NCBI RefSeq assembly: GCF_048569485.1
Contig: NC_134360.1
Span: 207,955,664 to 208,019,663, forward strand
Reading direction: 5' to 3'
Source: Anomaloglossus baeobatrachus
Lineage: Eukaryota; Chordata; Amphibia; Anura; Aromobatidae
DNA length: 64,000 bases
In this document: one piece after another, positions 45,001 to 57,000 of the stretch
Layout of the letters: every line of letters starts with the position of its first letter
How positions within the stretch are numbered: the first letter of the stretch is position 1
The notes under the pieces: generated by a model
Seen by the model: the letters and a program-made list of their open reading frames with translations, nothing else
Database searches by the model: none
Told to the model about the DNA's origin: nothing
Position numbers and translations under genes: made by a program

Positions 45001-48000
45001 CAGCAGCGACGGTCGCGACGACGCTGAAGGCAGTGACGTAGGACTTAAAGCAGGACAAGGACGTGTTTTTGCGGTGTATTTTGCAACGCCCCTACGACTC
45101 CAATTGGTGGTTACAACAGCGTTCCGATTGGGTACCTTGCCGAAGGCGTTGGTGATTTCATTCTTTAAGTTCCATTCTTTGTTCCACGTAGTAGATTCTC
45201 TGTCTGGTGTCGCTAGTGTGTCGTTCTTTGTGGATCTGAATGAAATGAAATAGAATGAATGAAAGCACTACTGCGTCTTCCTTTGTTTGGCACGGTCACC
45301 CAATCAGGTGTCGCTGTAGTGATCACCAATCGGAATAGAGGGGCGTGAAAAAAGGCAACACAAAGGCGCTGTAGCGATCACCAATCGGAACAGAGGGGCG
45401 TGAAAAGAGGCAACGCAAAACATGTCTAGGGGTAAACACCACGCCTCTATCAAGGTCTGAGTCGTCGCACAGCGACGCGTGTGACACCGCACAAAGACCG
45501 TCGAGGTCGCTATGATCGCTGCTCCAAATTACATGTTTGACAGCTTACTAGCGATCATCTAAGGTCGCTGTTACGTCACAGGAAATGGTGACGTAACAGC
45601 GACGTCGTTGTCGTTGTGTGTGAACCCAGCTTAAGGAGTTTGTGCAAAGTTTGGAAATTACCTCCTATCTGTAAGATAGTGGTTAACTTTCCGACTGCTG
45701 CAATCCTGAGGATGGGGATCTTAAAAGCCTCGCCATAATGGTGCTGAGGTTGACCATGCTCACCTGCACTGCATTCATTCTCTATGGGACTTTGAGTACA
45801 GCACTATCTCTTTTTAGTCCAATAGGGAATAAACGTAGCAGAAGGGGCTCATGCTTGACCATGTTAAGACTTGTCCCAGTAGTCGGAACCCAATGATCAG
45901 TACATTACCCTCCTCCCATTTTAGGCTGCGTACACACATCAGTTTTTGGCCATTGGGCACAATTCAGCAGAAACATGAAAAAACGCATCCGGCGTCTGTT
46001 GACGCCGGATGCGTTTTTTCCCCCCATAGACTTCTATTCGCGCTGGATGGCCTTGCGTTCCAACCAGCTTTCGTCAGATCGGCAAAATTTGCTTGTCCGG
46101 TGGCCGGATGGAACGTTGAGGTGAACGTTTTTGTGTCCGGAAAAAAATACGGATTGCGCCGGATCCGGCGCCGTACGGCGTGTTTTATAATGGAAGCCTA
46201 TGGACGCCGGATCCGGCGTAATACGGCAAAAAACGGATTACGGCTACCAGATCTGTTTTTTTGAACTGAGTATGCTCAGTATCAAAACGGATCCGTCAAA
46301 AAAACGGAAGAAACGGATAGAAAAAACTGATCCGTTTTTTTCACCGGATCCGTCGCATCATTTTTTTTTTGCCGGATCATGCCTGATGGCAAAAAACTGA
46401 TGTGTGCACTTAGCCTTACAGATATGAGAACTTCCAATCATGGCACTCTTTAATCATTTCATGACTTTTGATGTTCAGGCACGTCAAAGGTTGTGCCCCT
46501 GATTTTGATTCGGGCTCGCACGCCAAGCCCATATCTTTCCCAGCAGATGATGGCTGATTTAATTTGCCATCATGTGCCTATAACAGCTGTGGATGGAGCT
46601 TAGCTCTACCTGTGGCTGTTAACTTCTTAAGTGCCACTGTTAATCTCTGACAGCGGCATTTAACGTGCTCCAGCAGAGGGTGTAGCGCAATTTCATCTGC
46701 CCATTGGCGCGCCAATTGATTGCAGGGTACCGATGGGCTGCCATGACAGCTGACTGTCTGCTGTAGAGCCTGTCTTACAATACTACTGTGAAAGCCAGAA
46801 TTTAGCTTAAGTTCATAGGAGATCATGAGTTTCACTATACATGGCGGTGCTAATGCACTGCTATGTATAGCACAAGCGGTTGGATGATCGCAGCTTCAAG
46901 TCCCCTAAGGGACTATTGAATACGGTAATAAGTTTTTAAAAAAATGTAATAATATGTAAAATAATATAAATAAAATAATTTTGCAAAATAAGAACACAAG
47001 TTCGAATCACTAATGACCCTTTGCCTCATTCGATATAAAATAATGAAAAAATACACATAATTAGTAGCGCTGCATTCTTAAAACGTACGATCTATCAAAG
47101 TATAAAATAAATTAATCCAATTAGTAAATGGCTTATCGAGAAAATTGCCAACCAGTTTTAAAGGGGTTGTACATGTCTGGACAGCCTCTGCATAATCAAT
47201 TTGAGGCTCCATATCAAATAAAAACAATAGATGCTTTCCTCCCTCCCACAGCGGCGCCATTCCAGCAATGTCAGTGCTGCTTATACTGGCAGGTGACATG
47301 ACATTGTTGTGTCATTTGACCGCTGCATCCAATCAACATCTGCTGATTGGCTGCAGCTCATCAATATTCAATCAGAGAGGACATCCGCTGGTCAGCGGCC
47401 TGAAAACCTGGGTAGGAATTAACAGATTATACAATCTGCTCCTCATTGGTAAATATTAGGGATGATCGAATACCTAAAATAGTCGGCTTCGCAAATATTT
47501 TCCAAATAGGTCGCCGCTATTCGACTATTCGCAAATATTCGATGCGCAATGTAAATCTATGAGAAACTGGAATAACAATTATTCGGAACTATTCAGTCTT
47601 CCCATAGACTTACATTGCACATCGAATATTCGCATAGCGGCGACCTATTCGGAAAATATTCGTGAAGCCGAATATTTGAGGTATTCGATCATCCCTAGTA
47701 AATAACGTATTGCTGAATTATGATATCAAAGAAGGGAATTTTGTTTACTTACCGTAAATTCCTTTTCTTCTAGCTCCTATTGGGAGACCCAGACAATTGG
47801 GTGTATAGCTTCTGCCTCCGGAGGCCACACAAAGTATTACACCTTAAAAAGTGTAACCCCTCCCCTCTGCCTATACACCCTCACGTGCATCACGGGCTCC
47901 TCAGTTTTGGTGCAAAAGCAGGAAGGAGGAAACTTATAAATTGGTCTAAGGTAAATTCAATCCGAAGGATGTTCGGAGAACTGAAAACCATGAACCAAAG

Positions 48001-51000
48001 GAACAATTCAACATGAACAACATGTGTACACAAAAGAACAACAGCCCGAAGGGAACAGGGGCGGGTGCTGGGTCTCCCAATAGGAGCTAGAAGAAAAGGA
48101 ATTTACGGTAAGTAAACAAAATTCCCTTCTTCTTTGTCGCTCCATTGGGAGACCCAGACAATTGGGACGTCCAAAAGCAGTCCCTGGGTGGGTAAAAGAA
48201 TACCTCAATAACAGAGAGCCGAAAAACGACCCCTTCCTACAGGTGGGCAACCGCCGCCTGAAGGACTCGCCTACCTAGACTGGCGTCTGCCGAAGCATAG
48301 GTATGCACCTGATAGTGTTTTGTGAAGGTGTGCAGACTAGACCAGGTAGCTGCCTGACACACCTGCTGAGCCGTAGCCCGGTGTCGCAATGCCCAGGACG
48401 CACCCACGGCTCTGGTAGAATGGGCTTTCAGCCCCGAAGGAAGAGGAAGCCCCGAAGAACGGTAGGCTTCAAGAATCGGTTCCTTGATCCACCGAGCCAA
48501 AGTTGACTTGGAAGCCTGCGAACCTTTACGCTGGCCAGCGACCAGGACAAAGAGCGCATCTGAACGGCGCAGGGGCGCCGTGCGAGACACGTAGAGCCGG
48601 AGTGCTCTCACTAGATCTAATGAATGCAAATCCTTTTCACACTGGTGAACTGGATGAGGGCAAAATGACGGTAAGGAGATATCCTGATTGAGATGAAAAG
48701 GAGATACCACCTTAGGGAGAAACTCCGGGATAGGACGCAGAACCACCTTATCCTGGTGAAAAACCAGGAAAGGGGATTTGCATGACAGCGCTGCAAGCTC
48801 CGACACTCTTCGGAGTGAGGTAATTGCCACAAGAAAAGCCACCTTCTGCGAAAGACGCGATAAAGAAACCACCCTCAGCGGCTCGAAAGGTGGTTTTTGA
48901 AGAGCCATTAACACCCTGTTAAGATCCCAGGGTTCCAGCGGACGCTTGTAGGGTGGAACTATGTGGCAAACTCCCTGCAGGAACGTGCGGACCTGCGGAA
49001 GCCTTGCCAGGCGCTTTTGAAAAAATACTGAGAGCGCCGATACTTGTCCCTTGAGAGAGCCGAGTGACAAACCCTTGTCCATTCCGGATTGAAGGAATGA
49101 AAGAAAAATGGGTAAGGCAAAAGGCCAGGGAGTAAAACCCTTATCAGAGCACCAGGACAAGAAGATCCGCCACGACCTGTAATAGATCTTGGCGGACGTT
49201 GGTTTCCTGGCCTGTCTCATAGTGGCAATGACATCCTGCGATAAACCCGACGACGCTAGGAGCCAGGACTCAATGGCCACACAGTCAGGTTGAGGGCCGC
49301 AGAATTCAGATGGAAAAACGGGCCTTGTGACAGCAGGTCTGTGCGGTCTGGAAGCTCCCACGGCTGATCCACCGTGAGATGCCACAGATCCGGGTACCAC
49401 GACCGCCTCGGCCAATCTGGAGCGACGAGAATGGCGCGACGACAGTCGGATCTGATCTTGCGTAACACTCTGGGCAACATCGCCAGAGGAGGAAACACAT
49501 AAGGGAGTCGAAACTGCGACCAATCCTGAACTAACGCGTCCGCCGCCAAAGCTCTGTGATCTTGAAACCGTGCCATGAAGGCCGGGACCTTGTTGTTGTG
49601 CCGTGACGCCATGAGATCGACGTCCGGCGTTCCCCAGCGGCGACAGATCTCTCGAAACACGTCTGGGTGAAGAGACCATTCCCCCGCATCCATGCCCTGA
49701 CGACTGAGAAAGTCTGCTTCCCAGTTTTCTACGCCCGGGATGTGAACTGCGGAGATGGTGGAGGCTGTGGCCTCCGCCCACAGCAGAATCCGCCGGACTG
49801 GAAGGCTTGACGGCTGCGCGTGCCGCCCTGGTGGTTGATGTACGCGACCGCCGTGGCGTTGTCCGACTGTATGCGGATCTGCCTGCCCTCCAGCCACCGA
49901 TGGAACGCCTTTAGGGCTAGATACACTGCCCTTATCTCCAGAACATTGATCTGAAGGGAGGACTCTATCGGAGTCCAGGTTCCCTGAGCCCTGTGGTGGA
50001 GAAAAACCGCTCCCCACCCTGACAGACTCGCGTCCGTCGTGACCACAGCCCAGGATGGGGGCAGGAAGGATTTTCCCTGCGATAGAGAAGTGGGAAGAAG
50101 CCACCACTGAAGAGAGGTTTTGGCTGCAAGGGAAAGAGAGACGTTCCTGTCGAGGGACGCCGACCTCCTGTTCCATTTGCGGAGAATGTCCCATTGGAGT
50201 GGGCGCAGATGAAACTGCGCGAAGGGGACTGCCTCCATTGCTGCCACCATCTTCCCCAGGAAGTGCATGAGGCGCCTCAAGGGGTGTGACTGGCCCCGAA
50301 GAAGAGATTGCACCCCTGTCTGCAGCGAAAGCTGTTTGTCCAGCGGTAGCTTGACTATCGCTGAGAGAGTATGAAACTCCATCCCGAGGTAAGTCAGTGA
50401 TTGGGTCGGTGTCAACTTGGACTTTGGGAAGTTGATGATCCACCCGAACCGCTGGAGAGTCTCCAGAGCGACGGTCAGGCTGTGTTGACACGCCACCCGG
50501 GAGGGTGCCCTGACTAGGAGATCGTCTAAGTAAGGGATCACCGAGTGGCCCTGAGAGTGTAGGACCGCCACAACGGATGCCATGACCTTGGTGAAGACCT
50601 GTGGGGCTGTCGCCAGGCCGAAAGGCAATGCCACGAACTGAAGGTGTTTGTCCCCGATGGCGAAACGCAGGAAGCGTTGATGCTCGGGTGCGATCGGCAC
50701 ATGGAGATAAGCATCCTTGATGTCGATTGATGCTAGGAAGTCTCCTTGTGACATCGAAGCGATGACCGAGCGGAGAGATTCCATCCGAAACCTTCTGGTG
50801 CTCACATGCCTGTTGAGCAGTTTGAGGTCCAGAACGGGACGGAATGATCCGTCCTTCTTTGGCACCACGAACAAGTTGGAGTAGAAGCCGTGACCATGTT
50901 TCTGAGGGGGAACGGGAATCACCACTCCTTCTGACTTCAGGACGCCCACAGCCTGAAAAAGTGCGCCGGCCCGAGATGGGGGCGGAGATGTTCTGAAGAA

Positions 51001-54000
51001 ACGAGTCGGAGGACGAGAGCTGAACTCTATCCTGTAACCGTGAGACAGAATGTCTCTCACCCATCGGTCTTGGACATGTGGCCACCAGGCGTCGCAAAAG
51101 CGGGAGAGCCTGCCACCGACCGAGGATGCGGTTCGGGGAGGCCGAAAGTCATGAGGAGGCCGCCTTGGAGGCAGTGCCTCCGGCGATTTTTTTTTTTTTT
51201 TTGGGGGCGTGACTTAGACCGCCACGCATAAGAGTTCCTCTGGCCCTTCTCTGGCCTGTTGGACGAGGAGGATTGGGACTTGGCTGAGAGCCGAAAGGAC
51301 CGAAACCTCGGTTGTATTTTCCGTTGCTGAGGTCTCTTCGGTTTGGACTGGGGTAAGGACGAGTCCTTTCCCTTGGATTCCTTAATAATTTCATCCAATC
51401 GTTCGCCAAACAATCGGTCGCCAGAAACCGGCAAACCGGTTAAGAACTTCTTGGAAGCAGAGTCTGCCTTCCATTCGCGTAGCCACATGGCCCTGCGGAC
51501 TGCCACCGAATTAGCGGATGCTACCGCTGTATGGCTAGCAGAGTCCAGGATGGCGTTCATGGCGTAGGACGAAAAAGCCGACGCCTGAGAAGTCAAAGAC
51601 ACAACTTGCGGAGCAGAGGTACGTGTGACCGCATTAATCTCAGACAGACAAGCTGAGATAGCTTGGAGTGCCCACACGGCTGCAAAGGCCGGGGCAAAAG
51701 ACGCGCCTGTGGCTTCATAGATGGATTTCACCAGGAGCTCTATCTGCCTGTCAGTGGCATCCTTGAGCGATGAGCCATCTGCAACTGATACTACAGATCT
51801 AGCCGCCAATCTAGAGACTGGAGGATCCACCTTGGGACATTGAGCCCAACCCTTAACTACGTCAGAGGGGAAGGGGTAACGTGTGTCATTAAGGCGCTTA
51901 GTAAAGCGCTTGTCCGGAAATGCTCTGTGCTTCTGGACAGCATCTCTGAAGTTAGAGTGATCGAAAAACGCACTCCGTGTACGTTTGGGAAACCTAAACT
52001 GGTGTTTCTCCTGCTGCGAAGCCGACTCCTCTACAGGTGGAGCTGGGGGAGAGAGATCTAGCACCTGGTTGATGGACGCTATAAGGTCATTTACTATGGC
52101 GTCCCCTTCAGGTGTATCAAGATTGAGAGCAACGTCAGGGTCAGAGCCCTGAGCTGCGACGTCCGCCTCATCCTCCAGAGAGTCCTCAAGCTGAGACCCC
52201 GAGCAGCGTGAGGAAGTCGGGGAAGATTCCCAGCGAGCCCGCTTAGCCGGTCTGGGACTGTGGTCCGTGCCGGAGTCCTCCACGTGAGACCTAGGGGCCA
52301 CCCCGGGAGCACGCTGCGGCGCAGACCGAGAGGGGCCTGGAGGCGATGATCCAACAGTGCCCGGGGCCTGTGTAAGGACCGGTCTGGACTGCAAGGCTTC
52401 TAGTAGCTTGGCAGACCATTTGTCCATAGACTGAGCCATGGATTGTGAAAGCGACTCAGAGAGTTTCTCAGCAAAAACTGCCAACTCTGTCCCTGCCGCC
52501 TGGACAGGGGAAGCAGGAGGGTCTGCCTGAGCCGAGGGTCCCACTAGTGCCCGAGGCTCCGGCTGAGCAAGTGCAACAGGGGTCGAGCATTGCTCACAGT
52601 GAGGGTAGGTGGAACCTGCAGGTAACATAGCAATAACAATAACGTGTACAAGAGGTACAGGTTGCAAAATAACCCTTTGCCTTAGCGCCCTTGCTCCTTG
52701 TGGACGACATGCTGTTGTCTCCCAGGAGAGTGATCACTGAGGGTATATAGCCAAAAGCAAAACAACCCGGCCGAACAGAGAAAATATATACAAATATATA
52801 TATATATATATAATATATATATATATATACATACATACATACATACTTCGGCACCCTAGGGGGGACCAGCACCGGGTGACCGGTGTGGCTTACCGATCGC
52901 CCAAAGCGGTGTGTGTCAACCAGATTCCCTGCCTTAGGTCTCCCAGAGCTGCAGAGCTCGTTCCTGAAATCCTCCACCGGCAGAATGTGTGTAAAAATGG
53001 CTGCCGGAGCTCTCAGGGGAGGAGGGAGCCCTGGGCGGCGACTAGTAAAGTGCGGGAATCTGGTGCCCCACAGTGATCAGTGAGGGGGGGAGGAAACCTA
53101 AAGTATGCTCCAGCCCTCACTGCCGACGTCAGGTCGACCGTCCCGCCCTTACCCCTGACTGGCAGGCCCGGGGGCGGGAGTTATGGTACTAGGCCGCAAT
53201 GAAGCCGGGGACTAAATTTAATACCGCGGTCGGCGCGGAAGTCCCGGTCGTCACAAAACCAGCAGCAGCTGCAGCGTCTGTGAAACAAGCGCTCCATGCA
53301 CCGTCCCCATGGGGACACAGAGTACCTTTAGATGCAGGGCCCTGTCCCTGATGATACAAAGTCTCCTGTCCGGCAGATTCCCACAGGGGCTGCGGAGGGA
53401 GCCCGGTCCCAGTGAATGGATGACCGGTTAGGATCCCACTTCTCCCAGAGCCTCTAAGGGATGGTGAAGGAAAACGGCATGTGGCTCCAGCCTCTGTACC
53501 CGCAATGGGTACCTCAACCTTAACAGCACCGCCGACTTAGTGGGGTGAGAAGGGAGCATGCCGGGGGCCCTGTGGGGGCCCTCTTTTCTTCCAACCGATA
53601 AAATCAGCAGCTGCTGCTGACTAAAATGGGAACATGAGTGGATGTGTGCCTCCTTCCACACAAAGCATAAAACTGAGGAGCCCGTGATGCACGGGAGGGT
53701 GTATAGGCAGAGGGGAGGGGTTACACTTTTTAAGGTGTAATACTTTGTGTGGCCTCCGGAGGCAGAAGCTATACACCCAATTGTCTGGGTCTCCCAATGG
53801 AGCGACAAAGAAATGGCATTTCCTACGCAGGGTTGACGGCTTATTAAAAAAAAAAAAATCACAGACTGATAATAATTTTTACGGACTGCATCCCATAATT
53901 CTGACTTGTAGACATCAGCTGCGCTCACTGTAAAGTGTAAAATGATCATTACAGTCAAAATAATTTACCTTTTTTTTTTTTAGCTTAAAAAAAAACAAAA

Positions 54001-57000
54001 ACATTTATGCACAGGGCAAAAAAGTGCCCTATTTTCACGGACTGTCCTGCAATTTCCTGACGGTTGGCAACTCAGTTCCTGTGCTAATGTAACAATTTGT
54101 TGCAGGTTTACGAGCACGGCTTGATGTCGCAGTACATAAAGTGCTGGAAGCCTGGAGACACTTTAGCATGGAGGGGACCTTTTGGAGGTTTCTTATACAA
54201 GCCAAATAAGGTAAGTACAAGAGCCTGAGAACAATTTTCTAGCGCCAATGCATCTAAAAAACGAAAAAAACAAACCTTGTATAAAGGGAACCTATCACTC
54301 GATTCATGGTGCCCAAACCATGAGCAGCATGAATTGGAGCTGGGTATGTCCTCCTCTGACATGCTGCGGCTTTTCAGAGAAAACGTGCACCGATTCTTGA
54401 AAGTCATGGCATCAGAATTTTGGCATGAGTTGCTTTGAAAAGTCAAAAAATTTGGGTGCAACTTAGTTGCTTAAAAAATTACGACTTTTGAATTCTTCAC
54501 TCACGTTTCTACAATTCTTCACTCAAGTTTCTCCAATCTCCGCCAAATTTGCTGGAATGGGTCATGGGTGTGAGGAGGAGAAGAAGACACCACTTGACAT
54601 CTCAAGCAGAAGCTTAAAGACCCTGAAAATAAAAGGATGAGACAGCTGAAATTCCAGTTGCCCGATCCTTATTTTCCCCTGTGACATCGGTCAGGGGAGA
54701 GTTGTGAGGCCCCTGTTGGATGGGCCGCCGAAATCGACGTGTTTGATGTGTATGGTGGCCTAAAGGTTACAATGTCTCAATCAGGTTCCATGTAAGTTCT
54801 TGTCTCACTTTCTTCGCTTAGTTCGGGGAGCTGATCATGCTGTGTTCAGGAACAGGAATTGCCCCAATGTTGCCGATCTTGACCTACGTGACAGACGATG
54901 AAGATGACGAGACCTTCATAACACTGGTGGTCTGTGCTCGAAATTTCAAGAATGTTTATATGAAGAACTTTCTGAAGGAACAGTCAAGATACTGGAACGT
55001 AAGGATATTCTATGTCCTTAGCCAAGTGAGTATGAGGTCACTCAACCCAAGAAATGTGCCACCTTGATTTGTAGTAGTCATTTTGCCTGGCCGGTTAGAG
55101 TCCCATACATATTAGTTATGTATCATACATGTCTCCGCTGTTCTACCCGTTTCATGGGGAACCTCACCAGTTTTGCTCTAGTGACATGTTACAGGAGACC
55201 GCTTCAGAATGACATCAATGTCTTGCAAAAGTCAGAACTCCATTATTGGATTATTGGCTGCCATTGGCCTCCTCTTGCCAGACCTGTCAAAAATTATGTA
55301 AGACTTTATTCCAATGTCATGTGCTGACTATGTAACAGGAAAGCAGAACACAGATATTTTTTCGGGGGGAGCAAATAGTTAAACATTATTTTGTCCCCTC
55401 TTTCGCCTGCAAGCCGGTGGTGTTCCAGGTCTCGAGACCCCCACCGATTTCTCATAAGACCACTGAGAAGTGTGTAGCTCCTGCCTGATTTGTAGACAAT
55501 GAAGCCCAGATTCAGTAGAACGTTTATCATCAGTAACGAGCTGCAAGTTCCCATCTCCTGAGCAGCTTACTTCTCATTGGTCTTTTGAGTAATCGGTGGG
55601 GTCCCAAGAGTCCGACTCCCACCAATCTACAGGCAATAGAAGAGACAAATGTTTTAGTTACTTGTCAAGATTCTGTTAACATCTGCGGTACTTAATCCAT
55701 TGGACGTTGGACAACAGGGTAGGACATGGGTATCTTTCTTTCGGTCTTTTCTTTAGCTGTAGAGCAGCTTTGGGGATGTTCATACATGATGTTTGGTCTT
55801 GCCCTAAATACCCCAATAGGATCAGATCTAGTCCACTTTATGGACTGATCTAGTTTCTGTACTACTTTTCTGAGTTAGGAGTGTATGAATGCTTGGATGT
55901 TATGTGTGATTGATTGTGTGGACAATGAATATCTGGGCATGTGCCGGCGCAGTTGAGGTGTTCAGTGCCAGTCCTTTATATACCTGAATTATGGCCAGTT
56001 CTTGTATTATATTGGGACATGTTATTTTTCTCTGTGATTTATTATATTTGTCTTTTCACCATTAAGAAGGTCATGTTCTCATTTGTTCATGACCATAAAA
56101 ATAAGAAACCCTTGAATTGATTTATGTGCATGTTCTACCTGTTCATTGTTATAAAATATAAAGAAAGAAATCCATCACTGGCTGCCACCATATTTCTGAG
56201 GAGGCCGGTGGCCAGGAACCCCCAAATAACTGCAAAAGACCTGCAGCAAGAAATGGTGGCAGCGGGCACTGAGGTTTCAGTTTTAACAGTAATGCACATA
56301 CAAAACAATGAAGGTCTACATGCCCATACTCCAACACGTCACCTCTATTAGCCCAAAAGCACAAAAACACTTGGCTCCAATATGCTCATAATTTTATCTA
56401 TAAACCACAGACGTTTTTGGATTCTGCTGTGTTGGGTGATGAAACAAAACTAACTTTTTGGGCTTAAAAGAGGAAAAATGAAGCAGGCTTTGAAAAGAAA
56501 ACCCCGCTAAAAGTGAAGCATGGTGGCAGCCTAGTGATGCCTGCATTGAAGTGTAGTGGTAGCTCGGTGGTGCCTACATTGAAGCATGGTGGCAGCTCTG
56601 TGATACCTACATGGAAGAGTGGTGGTGGCTCAGTGATGCCTACAGTGAAGCGCGGTGGCAGCTCGGTGATGCCTACAGTGAAGCGTGGTGACCGCTCAGT
56701 GATACTTACAGTGAAGCACGATGGCAGCTCGGTGATGCCTACAGTGAAGTGTGGTGGCAGCTAGGTGATGCCTACAGTGAAGCGCCTCAGGAACACTGTT
56801 AGAATCTGGTGTCTGGCTATGCATCACAGTTGCAGCAGGTCATAACAGCCGAAGCAGCCCTAACTACTAAACACGCTTTCATAAAGGGGAGAATAACTGT
56901 GAGACTGCCGTAGTCAGTAAAAGTGGCATTTTCTATAGAATTTGAAGAAACCACTTGTTATAGTGATTGTGTTCAGCTATTTACATGGTTCTTTGGTTTA

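Larger units (their letters stand above)
47728..53813 (-). mobile_element. DIRS retrotransposon copy D
   Basis: Fossil DIRS copy of about 6.1 kb, antisense in the intron after the RAYTPIS exon of CYB5RL. Its 3' end is at 47,728 and its 5' end at 53,813, 293 bp before the next CYB5RL exon. Parts in order from the right are 5' terminal repeat, gag-like region, RT/RNase H, tyrosine recombinase, complementary region and terminal block. Structurally near full length but broken, with about two or three breaks. Both ends match B and E. An (AT)n/(CATA)n microsatellite of about 60 bp lies at 52,785-52,845. Confidence 0.94.
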
